Below the pieces are notes generated by a model that saw only the letters and a list, made by a program, of their open reading frames with translations, was not told the origin of the DNA and made no database searches. Below are positions 8,981 through 17,121 of a DNA stretch of 64,000 bases, one piece after another; position 1 is the first letter of the stretch, and each line of letters begins with the position of its first letter. The DNA lies in the NCBI GenBank assembly GCA_964462035.1, contig CAYXAP010000010.1, forward strand, positions 62,001 through 126,000, given 5' to 3'. The position numbers and the translations under genes are program-made. This DNA comes from UBA1660 sp964462035 (GTDB lineage: Bacteria; Myxococcota_A; Polyangia; Polyangiales; Houyiibacteriaceae).

Positions 8981-9621
8981 GACTCCCGAAGGTGGTCGAG
9001 GCCGAGGAAGCGCAGCACCAGCGTTCGGAGCTGCTCGCGGATCACGCCGCTCTCGATCCAATCGGGGTGGCGATCGATCCCGGCCTCGACCACCGCTTCG
9101 ACCGTGGTCACCAGCATGAAGGCCGCCACCCGCACGTCGCCGAGCGGCTTCAGCTTGTCAGCGTGGGTCTCGAGGGCCTCGCGCACCAGCGCGGTCACCT
9201 GCCCGTCGACCTCGGCGCTGACCTCGCGGATCCAGCCCTTCGGGATTCGGCGGAGCAGCAGCACCCGGGTCTCCACCTCGCCGAGGAGCGTGGTCGCCAG
9301 CAAGTCGACCATCCCCTCCACCATCGCCAGTAGATCATCTCCGGCGTCTCGCACTCGTTCGCGCGCCAGCTCGAGCGTGCGCCGCTCGAGCCGACGCGCG
9401 AGCTCTGCCACGACGGCCTCCCGGTCCGGGAAGTATTGGTAGAACGAGCCGATGCTCACGCCCGCGTCGTCGGCGATGCGGTTGGTGCTCAGGCCCTCGT
9501 AGCCCTCGTCGACGATGATGCGGCGGGCCGCTTCGAGGATGGCGTCGACGATCGCGCGGCTGCTGCGGCGTTTCGGGATCTTGCGGAGCTGCCCGTCCGG
9601 CAGCGAACGCTTCGAGCTCAT
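8956..9621 (-). CDS. TetR/AcrR-family transcriptional regulator
   Basis: The N-terminal ~60 residues are a classic TetR DNA-binding domain: AILEAARRIIVDEGYEGLST, then NRIADDAGVSIGSFYQYF, the helix-turn-helix plus its stabilising helix. A helical ligand-binding/dimerisation region follows. With the start at ATG 9621 (MSSKRSLPDG) the protein is 221 residues, normal for the family; an upstream in-frame start at 9666 would add an unconserved tail. It is transcribed toward, and overlaps by 25 bases, the PKD-like gene. It has no same-strand neighbour that would be an obvious target, so its ligand and regulon cannot be read from context. Confidence 0.88.
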   Translation of the reverse strand: MSSKRSLPDGQLRKIPKRRSSRAIVDAILEAARRIIVDEGYEGLSTNRIADDAGVSIGSFYQYFPDREAVVAELARRLERRTLELARERVRDAGDDLLAMVEGMVDLLATTLLGEVETRVLLLRRIPKGWIREVSAEVDGQVTALVREALETHADKLKPLGDVRVAAFMLVTTVEAVVEAGIDRHPDWIESGVIREQLRTLVLRFLGLDHLRESQLPFAAR

Positions 9622-9720
9622 CCTGGGCGCTAGCACGCACGGCTCAGCTCGCGCGCGAGGAGTCACACGAGGTGAGCCGCGTTCGGAAGGCGAATGGTCT
9701 CCACCCCCGATGGGTCAGGA

Positions 9721-9749
9721 TTGACCGAATGCCTCGACGCTCCCAATCT
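9721..9749 (+). promoter_or_regulatory. Promoter TTGACC-17-CAATCT ending 6 bases before GTG 9756
   Basis: TTGACC (9721-9726) and CAATCT (9744-9749) are separated by 17 bases, and the -10 box ends exactly 6 bases before GTG 9756. This fixes a leaderless start inside a longer open frame. GGTC-AGGATT-GACC around the -35 box is also a small palindrome that could bind a regulator. Confidence 0.5.
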
Positions 9750-9755
9750 ATGGAG

Positions 9756-10346
9756 GTGTCGAACGAGGCGATTCTGGAGGCACGCGGGGTCGGGCCCTGC
9801 ACTCACCTTCGAGGGAGTCTCCTCGCCAACAACCTCACCATCCTCGATCGGCGCGGACTGCGGAGCGAGTACGAGGAGCGGCTCCCGGACGAGCACGTCC
9901 CGACCATCCGGGAGATCTCGGTCAGCCAGTGGTACCCCATCGAGCTCGGGCTCGCGCACTACGGTGTCATGAGCGAGCTCGTCGCCGACCCCCACGAGCA
10001 GATCGAGCTCGGCCGTGAGTCGGCGGCCAAGCTGCAGCTCCCGTACATCAAGACACTGGTTCGCGCGATGCGGGTCGCGGGCGCGATCGACCCGAAGAAG
10101 GCGCTGACGATCTCCCACAAGGTCTTCGACCGCGTGCTCCAGGGCGCCGACGGGCGAGTGGACCAGGTCGGTCGCAAGGACGCTCGGCTGACCTGCCTCG
10201 GCATCCCACTGGTTCAGCACCCCTACTTCCGGAACAGCTGGCAGGGCTGGTGGGAGACCAGCCTCTCGCTGGTCGCGCGCAAGGTCTTCGTGCGCATCGA
10301 GAAGCACGACGGACGAGACGTCCACTACCTCGCGTCCTGGGTGTGA
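9756..10346 (+). CDS. Conserved-looking hypothetical protein, possibly DUF2378-like
   Basis: This is about 196 residues if translation starts at GTG 9756; in-frame starts at 9672, 9729 and 9750 would add 2-28 residues. GTG 9756 is preferred because a sigma70-type promoter sits exactly one leaderless spacing upstream. The protein is soluble and shows no signal peptide or catalytic motif. Its size and helical pattern (SQWYPIELGLAHYGVMSELV, then a G-rich C-terminal half) recall the myxobacterial paralogous DUF2378/TIGR02265 family, but I cannot confirm that without a profile search. Confidence 0.6.
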   Translation: MSNEAILEARGVGPCTHLRGSLLANNLTILDRRGLRSEYEERLPDEHVPTIREISVSQWYPIELGLAHYGVMSELVADPHEQIELGRESAAKLQLPYIKTLVRAMRVAGAIDPKKALTISHKVFDRVLQGADGRVDQVGRKDARLTCLGIPLVQHPYFRNSWQGWWETSLSLVARKVFVRIEKHDGRDVHYLASWV

Positions 10347-10362
10347 CACGACCGGGTGACGC

Positions 10363-10392
10363 TTGTTCGCGCGCGGTGAAATCCCATAGAGT
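10363..10392 (+). promoter_or_regulatory. Promoter TTGTTC-18-TAGAGT, leaderless spacing
   Basis: TTGTTC (10363-10368) and TAGAGT (10387-10392) are 18 bases apart, and TAGAGT ends 6 bases before ATG 10399. No Shine-Dalgarno sequence precedes the start, so the lipoprotein mRNA probably begins at or next to its start codon. Confidence 0.5.
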
Positions 10393-10398
10393 CCGCGG

Positions 10399-12735
10399 AT
10401 GTCCAAACGGAAGTGGGTCGCGATGGCCATGTTCTCGATGGTTGCCGCCTGCTCCGGTCCGGACGGCGATGGCATGGACGCCAGCGTGGCGCCCTGTGTC
10501 TCCGACGAGGACTGCGACGACGCGGTGTTCTGCAACGGTTCGGAGCGCTGCTCTCCGGATTCGCCGTCCGCCAGCCCCAACGGCTGCGTGCCGGGGGATG
10601 CCCCCTGCGCCGATTGCGACGAGCTGGCAGACCGCTGCACCAGCGGCTGTGACGACCCCGACGTGGATGGCGACGGACACCCGTCGACGGAATGCGGCGG
10701 CAACGACTGCGACGACTCGGACCCGCTACGCTTTCCCGGGAACGCCGAAGTCTGCGACGTGGATGACCACGACGAGGACTGCGACTCGACCACCTTCGGC
10801 ATCCGCGACGACGATGGCGACGGCGAGCCGTCGGACGCCTGCTGCAACGAGGCGAGCGACGGAACGCGGAGCTGCGGGACCGATTGCGACGACAGTCGGA
10901 GCAGCGTCAGCCCACTCCTGGCCGAGACCTGCGACTCGCTCGACAACGACTGCGACGGGAGCGTCGACGAAGGCGTGCTCGAGACCTTCGTGGTCGACAT
11001 GGACGAGGATGGTCACGGGTCCGATGCCGCCGGCGCGCCGACGATGGAGGCCTGTGCGCGGCCGACCGGCTACGCGAGCTCGGCGGACGACTGCGACGAC
11101 GGCAATGGGGCGGTGAACCCGGGCACGCCGGAGATCTGCGACGAGGCCGGGGTCGACGAGAACTGTGACGGCGACGCCAACCCCGCCACGCTGTGCATGT
11201 GCGACTTCGCGGGCTCCCGGTCCTGCACCGAGCTGGAGCTCTACGGCCGTTGCGCCGGCGGAAACTACTCCTGCGTGATGGGCACCCCGACCATGTGCTC
11301 GATCATGCCTGGGGTGGAGGTCTGCGACGCCGCGATGGTCGACGAGGACTGCGATGGACTGGTCAACGAGGGCGTGACCATCGACTGCTATCCGGACGAA
11401 GACAACGACGGCTACGCAGCCCTGGGCGCCACTCTGATGCCGGTCTGTGAGAGCAGCCGACCGGGGTTCGGCGGTTGCCCGGCCTTCACCACGAACCGTG
11501 AGCCCGTTGCCGGGGCCATCGACTGCAACGACGGCAACCCCGGGTTCTCCCCGGACATCATCGAGATCTGCGACGGGCAGGACCAGGACTGCGACGGTGA
11601 CTCGGACGAGACCTTCACCTGCGAAGCCAACGTGGTTCGGGCCTGCGACATCTGTGGCCGTGGCTCGACCGAGACCTGCAACGCGACCACCTGCGAGTGG
11701 AACGACTGCGTGCCTCTCGACGACATCTGCAACGGCTGCGACGACGACGTCGATGGGTCGGTCGACGAGACCCAGTACTGCGCCGTCGGTGAGCCGATGG
11801 ACACGGCCGGGGCCACGATCACCTGCACGACGGCCTGCGGCACCACCGGGACGGGTAACTGCACCGCCATGTGCGGCGTGCCGGACGTCATCGCGGGCTC
11901 CTGTCAGTTCGACTGCGGTGGGTCCATCTGTCGTGCCACCGAGGTCTGCAACTACTGCGACGACGACGGTGACGGCAGCTTCTACGACGACGAGGGACTC
12001 GCCACCATGACCCTCCAACGCTCCTATCGTATGATGCCGGAGTGGTGGGCTCTGGGCGTCGAGCCGGCGGGCGATGTGACCAACGGCGTGGACCTGCTGA
12101 ACCAGGGCCCCACCGGCCAGGCCTCCAGCCTCCACTCCTCGACTGGTGCGATCAGGGCGGGCTACGGTGAGATGGAGTTCTACGCGATCGCGAACCTCTC
12201 GTCGGCGCCCGGTGCTCAGCCGGCGGACGGCTGGGCGCTCAGCGTGGTCCATGCGTCCGGCAGCCAGCTCGTGGGTGCCCCTGGCGGTGAGCTCGGAGTC
12301 CCTCGGGACCGCGAGGGCTATGCGGTCGAGTGGCGGGTCTACACCGGGGACGACACGGATGAAGTGACGCTGCGTCACCTGAACCCGACCGGCGCCGACG
12401 ACGCGATCCGTTGGACCGACACGGTGCCTGTCGAGGATGCTTTCGATTCAAACGACTCCCCCGACGACAAGGGGCTGCGGCTCCGCATCCAGCCCGAGAC
12501 GCCAGGCACCCGGGCTCGGACCGAGGTCCGCGCGTATTGGGTCAACTCCGGGATAGAGCACCTCGTGACCTGGTGCGGCGGTCACGAATCGGACCCTGGC
12601 TTCACCCCCTGCCCCGTGCGCATCCGGCCCGGCGACCGACTCGTGATGATCGTCTCGGCGGCCAGCGGGAGCCTGTCGATGAACGTCGACAACATCCGGA
12701 TGCGGGCCACCGGCGAAGACTCCTGCGGGGGCTGA
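10399..12735 (+). CDS. Large Cys-rich lipoprotein with MopE-like metal-binding repeats
   Basis: This 778-residue protein starts with a lipoprotein signal peptide (lipobox VAAC near residue 19). Residues ~30-530 carry many cysteines and acidic repeats: ETCDSLDNDCDGSVDEG, EVCDAAMVDEDCDG and EICDGQDQDCDG, the 'putative metal-binding motif' of MopE and myxobacterial surface proteins, plus DxDxDG loops that could bind calcium. The last ~250 residues have few cysteines and look like a secreted beta-sandwich domain. It is probably anchored in the outer membrane and exposed or periplasmic. No enzymatic function is suggested. It appears monocistronic, with its own leaderless-type promoter. Confidence 0.82.
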   Translation: MSKRKWVAMAMFSMVAACSGPDGDGMDASVAPCVSDEDCDDAVFCNGSERCSPDSPSASPNGCVPGDAPCADCDELADRCTSGCDDPDVDGDGHPSTECGGNDCDDSDPLRFPGNAEVCDVDDHDEDCDSTTFGIRDDDGDGEPSDACCNEASDGTRSCGTDCDDSRSSVSPLLAETCDSLDNDCDGSVDEGVLETFVVDMDEDGHGSDAAGAPTMEACARPTGYASSADDCDDGNGAVNPGTPEICDEAGVDENCDGDANPATLCMCDFAGSRSCTELELYGRCAGGNYSCVMGTPTMCSIMPGVEVCDAAMVDEDCDGLVNEGVTIDCYPDEDNDGYAALGATLMPVCESSRPGFGGCPAFTTNREPVAGAIDCNDGNPGFSPDIIEICDGQDQDCDGDSDETFTCEANVVRACDICGRGSTETCNATTCEWNDCVPLDDICNGCDDDVDGSVDETQYCAVGEPMDTAGATITCTTACGTTGTGNCTAMCGVPDVIAGSCQFDCGGSICRATEVCNYCDDDGDGSFYDDEGLATMTLQRSYRMMPEWWALGVEPAGDVTNGVDLLNQGPTGQASSLHSSTGAIRAGYGEMEFYAIANLSSAPGAQPADGWALSVVHASGSQLVGAPGGELGVPRDREGYAVEWRVYTGDDTDEVTLRHLNPTGADDAIRWTDTVPVEDAFDSNDSPDDKGLRLRIQPETPGTRARTEVRAYWVNSGIEHLVTWCGGHESDPGFTPCPVRIRPGDRLVMIVSAASGSLSMNVDNIRMRATGEDSCGG

Positions 12736-12773
12736 CCGGCGGTCGGCCGCGAAATATCGGCAGCGGCTACGGG

Positions 12774-12803
12774 TTGATCCAGAAGGCCCCCCACGGATAG
12801 GCT
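12774..12803 (+). promoter_or_regulatory. Promoter TTGATC-18-TAGGCT for the ybjN-pspA pair
   Basis: TTGATC (12774-12779) is 18 bases upstream of TAGGCT (12798-12803). A transcript starting near 12810 would have a ~35-base leader containing GGAGGG just before ATG 12846. This contrasts with the leaderless-type starts elsewhere. Confidence 0.5.
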
Positions 12804-12845
12804 CTCGCGCTGGCGGGGCCGTGGGGTCCGGCCCGGAGGGAGCGC

Positions 12846-13265
12846 ATGCGGACACGCGAAGACATCGAGTCGTACCTGATGAGGTCGAACCTCTCGTTCA
12901 AGAGCCTCCGGGAGGAGGAGAGCGACACCGGTGAGGACATCTGGCTGGTCCGCGACGCCAGCAGCGGCGAGAACATCATCATCTCGCTCAGCGGGAACCT
13001 GGTGCTCTTCCGGGTGAAGGTCCTCGAGCTCGACACCGTCGACGAGAAGCAGCCGCTCTTCGCGAAGCTCCTCGAGCTCAACGCCAGCGACATGGTCCAC
13101 GGCAGCTACGGCCTCGCGAACGACGCCGTGGTCCTGACGGCGGGGATGATCCTCGAGACGCTGGACTACAACGAATTCCAGGGGGTGGTCGACGACCTGA
13201 CCCTGGCCCTCACCAACCACTACGAGATGCTCTCGCAGCTCACTCAGAGCGGCGAAGCCGCCTGA
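12846..13265 (+). CDS. YbjN / type III-chaperone-like protein
   Basis: This 139-residue soluble protein resembles the YbjN/Tir-chaperone-like fold family: alpha-beta start EDIESYLMRSNLSFKSL, central strands DIWLVRD and GNLVLFRVKVLEL, and a C-terminal helix after LDYNEFQGVVDDLTLAL. GGAGGG lies 5-11 bases before ATG 12846. It sits 19 bases upstream of pspA on the same strand and probably shares its transcript. YbjN-like proteins next to PspA suggest a shared envelope-stress role, perhaps as binding partner. The role is inferred from context. Confidence 0.72.
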   Translation: MRTREDIESYLMRSNLSFKSLREEESDTGEDIWLVRDASSGENIIISLSGNLVLFRVKVLELDTVDEKQPLFAKLLELNASDMVHGSYGLANDAVVLTAGMILETLDYNEFQGVVDDLTLALTNHYEMLSQLTQSGEAA

Positions 13266-13272
13266 GCCGAGG

Positions 13273-13278
13273 TAGGAT
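13273..13278 (+). promoter_or_regulatory. -10-like TAGGAT 6 bases before pspA
   Basis: TAGGAT ends 6 bases before ATG 13285, with no ribosome binding site between. pspA may therefore have its own leaderless transcript besides read-through from the upstream gene. No good -35 box is visible. Confidence 0.4.
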
Positions 13279-13284
13279 TTAGCC

Positions 13285-14076
<792 letters not shown>

Positions 14077-14177
14077 TTCAGGCGCCAACTCGACCGAGTT
14101 TTGGAAACGCATCGGACTTGGCGCGAACAATCCGCTCGCACCTGAACTGAACGTCGTTCTGCACCTGCTCGACTGAA

Positions 14178-14203
14178 GTCATGCCCTGACGGGTATGACT
14201 TTG
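14178..14203. terminator. Hairpin (GTCATGCCC / GGGTATGAC) with short T-run, terminator or operator
   Basis: Nine-base arms at 14178-14186 and 14191-14199 pair throughout, with one G-T wobble and a TGAC loop, and are followed by TTT. The hairpin lies ~100 bases after pspA and 18 bases before the next gene. It could terminate pspA or be an operator/attenuator for the gene at 14221. Confidence 0.45.
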
Positions 14204-14220
14204 TGTGCTAAGCGCCGTTT

Positions 14221-14868
14221 GTGTCGGGGCGGCCAATTCTCGTTCTTGCTGGACTCGTCGCGGGGTTGGTTGCGGGGGCCTCCGTGACTTGGGTCGTCTA
14301 TGCCCGAAACACCCGCCGGGAGCTCGACGACCTTCGTGCGTCGGTCAACGATCTCGAGTCGGCAGAAGACCCGCCTCGTTTCGAGGGCCGGGCCGTACCT
14401 CCCCCATGGGAACGAAACCCGCCGGTGCCACCTCAGCCGCCGGTGATCGTGGAGGAGGTCAGCGGGGCCGAAGCGCCCGCCGAGCCACCGATTCCGGCCG
14501 AGGAGATCGTGCATCGCATGGCGGCGGAAGCAGAGCGACTGTCGCGCGGATATGGGGCTGCGGTCGCACGGGCGCAGCCGGACGCCGAGCGCGCGCGTGC
14601 GGTGACCCAGGCCGTAGAGGAGGCGCTGACTGGCGCGGAAGGCGTCGAGCTCCACGCGGTCTCGTGCAGCTTCGACCTCTGCGAGGTCCAGACGTCCGCC
14701 GTCAACGGCAGGACCATGCTCGAAATGTTGGAATCGGCCCGCGAGTCTCGGGAGAACAGCCCTCTCGACACCCACTCCGTCGTACTCGCCGGAGTCGGTC
14801 CTGGCGGCGGGACGCTCACTTACCTCGCGCGTCCGGGCGTTCGCTTGCCCCGGTTGCCCACGAACTGA
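14221..14868 (+). CDS. Single-pass membrane protein, hypothetical
   Basis: This 215-residue protein begins at GTG 14221. Residues ~5-27 form an N-terminal membrane anchor (ILVLAGLVAGLVAGASVTWVVY), then a basic/acidic segment, a Pro-rich linker (~50-90) and a small periplasmic domain with two close cysteines (HAVSCSFDLCEVQ) that could form a disulphide. The end of the domain (MLEMLESARE, then beta strands) is not one I recognise. It has no catalytic motif. The downstream secreted-protein gene follows after 30 bases. Confidence 0.6.
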   Translation: MSGRPILVLAGLVAGLVAGASVTWVVYARNTRRELDDLRASVNDLESAEDPPRFEGRAVPPPWERNPPVPPQPPVIVEEVSGAEAPAEPPIPAEEIVHRMAAEAERLSRGYGAAVARAQPDAERARAVTQAVEEALTGAEGVELHAVSCSFDLCEVQTSAVNGRTMLEMLESARESRENSPLDTHSVVLAGVGPGGGTLTYLARPGVRLPRLPTN

Positions 14869-14898
14869 CCAGAAGAAACTCACGCTGGAGACGATCTC

Positions 14899-15456
14899 AT
14901 GAACTCTCGAACTCGCGCGCTCAGCCCTGCCATGGCTTTCGTCTTCGCCTTCGTCATGGGCTCGGGTGCCGTCGCGCTCCCGACCGCTGCTCAGGGCTGG
15001 GCCGTCTATGCTCCCACGAGTGTCTGCACCCGGAAGAGATCCGATGAGCGGACCATACCCAACGCACAGGGGACGATGAACGGCTCTGGATTCGGAGGCT
15101 CCTTCGTGTGCGGGCTGCAGACCAAGGTCAGTACCCGCACCACCAACACCTGGGACCTCTACGTCTACATGTCGGACGGCGACCACGGATCCACTGCGAG
15201 CGACAACGTCGGTTGCTCCTGGATGGCGTGCGACGTCACTCTCGGTGTCTGTTATTCCGGGCCCACACGCTATGGCAACTTCTCCGGGGGAACGACCTCC
15301 ACCACCGCAAACTTCTGGGGGAAGGGCTACATCCGGTTCACCGACATCGAGGTCCCCGGGTGGGGCACGCCGGTGGTCAGCTGTGACGTGCCGGAGCACA
15401 ACTACAATCCTGGCGGCTCCTCTTCGATCAACGGGTTCTACCTGGACTACTACTGA
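14899..15456 (+). CDS. Secreted Cys-containing hypothetical protein
   Basis: This 185-residue protein has a typical signal peptide (FVFAFVMGSGAVALPTAAQG). GGAGA 8 bases before ATG 14899 is a plausible ribosome binding site. The mature part contains six or more cysteines spaced along beta-rich sequence, including STVCTRK-like and CSWMACDVTLGVCY segments, consistent with a small disulphide-bonded extracellular domain. No family is recognised. It is probably co-transcribed with the membrane protein upstream, and its end faces a perfect 8-bp inverted repeat. Confidence 0.6.
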   Translation: MNSRTRALSPAMAFVFAFVMGSGAVALPTAAQGWAVYAPTSVCTRKRSDERTIPNAQGTMNGSGFGGSFVCGLQTKVSTRTTNTWDLYVYMSDGDHGSTASDNVGCSWMACDVTLGVCYSGPTRYGNFSGGTTSTTANFWGKGYIRFTDIEVPGWGTPVVSCDVPEHNYNPGGSSSINGFYLDYY

Positions 15457-15477
15457 CCTCTCGGCCCCCGCCGATTC

Positions 15478-15500
15478 GGAGCTAGTCGAACGCTAGCTCC
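15478..15500. terminator. Perfect 8-bp inverted repeat between convergent genes
   Basis: GGAGCTAG (15478-15485) and CTAGCTCC (15493-15500) flank a 7-base loop. The hairpin lies 22 bases after the stop of the + gene and downstream of the C45 gene on the other strand, so it could end transcription from both sides. No strong T-run follows on either strand. Confidence 0.45.
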
Positions 15501-15627
15501 ACCCACTCACCGAAGGGCGATCTCCTCGCCCTCGGCTGTCCCACGAAGCGCGCGGCAGCGCCTTGGGCGGGGAGCTCGGGTGAATCGAGGAGGCCTGCCT
15601 GACGAGAGAGGGGCTGGGTGCCAGCCC

Positions 15628-16713
15628 CTAGAAACGGAGTTCCACCCACTCGCCGCGGTCGGCGGGGCCCCGACAGGCCCACGCCTTCCGCTCGGCGGGT
15701 GAGGCGATGAAGACCGCGTTGGTCGCGGTGCCCTGGTCGTCCTCGGCGTAGCGGTTGATGCTGTGCACCCCGTCGTGCCGGTCCGCGAAGACCGCCCGGA
15801 GCGACTCGGGGGTCTGCGGGCTGGCGAGCAGGGTCCCCAGCCGCGCGAAGCGTGCCTGGGTGCTCTCGCTGACCACCTCGCCTTCCGTGTCGCGGTGGAC
15901 TGGAGCGATGCAGTGGTTGGTCCGGTAGACCGGTCCCTCGTCCGTGGTCCGGAGCACCTGCGCCAGCGGTGAGGCCTCCCACTCGACCTGCTCCTCGGCG
16001 TCCGCGAGCCAGTAGGTGTGGGCCCCCGCGTGCGGGGCCGTGCGGACGAGCTCCTTCGCTTCGGCGACGTTCGCCGACCGGATGGCCCGGTGGAGGATGG
16101 AGAGGTAGCCGACGCCCGGCCGGGCACCGTAGGTCTTGATGTTCGTGGTGCCGACGGCGAGACCGTGTTCGTTCATGCCGACCAGGCTCAGGCAGCCGGT
16201 GCAGGTGACGGCCCAGGTCTGCGGGCCCTCGCTGGGCTTGCGGTGGACCGCGACCACGTACTCGACGTCGGGCGGGTTCAGGTCCCAGGTCTGGCCGGCC
16301 AGGGGGGTGCCGGCCTCCGTGCCGCTCGGCGGCACCAGGAGCGAGGAGCAGCCCTCGTCGACCTTCTTGCTGAGCGGCTTCCCCTCGAGGGCCGAGAGCA
16401 GCACCGCGTCGCGCATGTCGGTCATGTTGCAGGCGGTGAAGAGGCGCAGCGGGTCCACCCCAGCGCCTTCGGCGATGCCGACCTGCTCGGCGTGGCCGGC
16501 GGGGTCCCAGCTCTCGAAGAGCGGGAAGCTCTTCGCGCCGACGTCGAAGATGCGCTCCCAGTCCTGGCGCCCGCGGTCGGCCACGTAGCCACGCACCGCA
16601 TCGAAGCGCATCTCCACGAAGGCCTGGACGCGGTCGCGCCACGCTTCGCCCTGCTGACGGCCCATCTCGGTGGGGGTGCCGGAGACCTCGAGGCGTTCGA
16701 GCGTGATCGTCAT
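15628..16713 (-). CDS. C45-family autoproteolytic acyltransferase/hydrolase
   Basis: The 361-residue protein has the pattern of C45 (acyl-CoA:6-APA acyltransferase-like, Ntn-hydrolase) proteins: GTPTEMGRQQGEAWRDRV at the N-terminus, a conserved DEGCSSLLV site where C122 would be freed by autocleavage as the nucleophile, then AGQTWDLNP, TCTGCLSLVGMNEHGL and GVGYLSILHRAI. Relatives transfer or hydrolyse acyl-amides; the substrate is unknown here. No signal peptide is seen. The start has no ribosome binding site but has TAGGGT exactly 6 bases upstream. The gene is divergent from fmdB. A copy of its last codons (GEWVELxF) reappears at 15482-15520. Confidence 0.85.
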   Translation of the reverse strand: MTITLERLEVSGTPTEMGRQQGEAWRDRVQAFVEMRFDAVRGYVADRGRQDWERIFDVGAKSFPLFESWDPAGHAEQVGIAEGAGVDPLRLFTACNMTDMRDAVLLSALEGKPLSKKVDEGCSSLLVPPSGTEAGTPLAGQTWDLNPPDVEYVVAVHRKPSEGPQTWAVTCTGCLSLVGMNEHGLAVGTTNIKTYGARPGVGYLSILHRAIRSANVAEAKELVRTAPHAGAHTYWLADAEEQVEWEASPLAQVLRTTDEGPVYRTNHCIAPVHRDTEGEVVSESTQARFARLGTLLASPQTPESLRAVFADRHDGVHSINRYAEDDQGTATNAVFIASPAERKAWACRGPADRGEWVELRF

Positions 16714-16719
16714 GGCCGC

Positions 16720-16725
16720 ACCCTA
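16720..16725 (-). promoter_or_regulatory. -10-like TAGGGT 6 bases before the C45 gene start
   Basis: On the minus strand TAGGGT ends 6 bases before the ATG at 16713. This is the recurring leaderless spacing. No TTG-type -35 box is clear upstream. Confidence 0.45.
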
Positions 16726-16784
16726 CGTTCGGTCCCCGCCTCGCGCCAGCGGCTGGGGACCCCGGTCCGGGGCGCGGCCTCTGC

Positions 16785-16812
16785 TTGACAGGGGGCTCCA
16801 GCGGCGCAAATT
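16785..16812 (+). promoter_or_regulatory. Promoter TTGACA-16-CAAATT for the FmdB gene
   Basis: A perfect TTGACA (16785-16790) is followed after 16 bases by CAAATT (16807-16812), a rare A+T patch here, and the start codon lies 12 bases further. The -10 match is weak. Confidence 0.45.
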
Positions 16813-16824
16813 CGCCCGGCTCCA

Positions 16825-17070
16825 ATGCCGACCTACGAGTACCAGTGCGACGCTTGCAACAAGGGTTTCATCCGTGAGCAGCGAATCACGGAGAAGCCGG
16901 TCAAGAAGTGCCCCCATTGCGGGAAGATGAAGGCTCGCCGGATGATCTCCGGGGGCGACTTCATCCTGAAGGGCGGCGGCTGGTACTCGGACCTGTACAG
17001 CAGCACGTCGAAGAGCTCGTCCAAGAAGGACTCCGGCTCCTCGAGCGGTAGCTCCGGCTCCGACGACTGA
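16825..17070 (+). CDS. FmdB-family zinc-ribbon protein
   Basis: The 81-residue protein begins MPTYEYQCDACNKGF and has the FmdB/CxxC_CxxC zinc ribbon: C8-x2-C11 and C29-x2-C32 (KKCPHCGK), with the conserved MISGGDFILKGGGWY after it. The tail is a low-complexity Ser/Lys/Gly/Asp stretch, usual in this family. FmdB proteins are small putative regulators first linked to formamidase operons; a direct role is rarely known. It is divergently transcribed from the C45 hydrolase and has its own TTGACA promoter. A long hairpin follows the stop. Confidence 0.92.
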   Translation: MPTYEYQCDACNKGFIREQRITEKPVKKCPHCGKMKARRMISGGDFILKGGGWYSDLYSSTSKSSSKKDSGSSSGSSGSDD

Positions 17071-17085
17071 GCCGCCTGGGCTCGT

Positions 17086-17114
17086 CCGGAGCGCCCGTGG
17101 GCGGGCGCCTCCGG
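17086..17114. terminator. Long G+C hairpin between convergent genes
   Basis: CCGGAGCGCCCG (17086-17097) pairs with CGGGCGCCTCCGG (17102-17114) through 12 bp with one bulged base and a TGGG loop. It lies between the fmdB stop (17070) and the end of the minus-strand lipoprotein gene (17122), so it probably serves both. Confidence 0.6.
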
Positions 17115-17121
17115 CCCGCGG

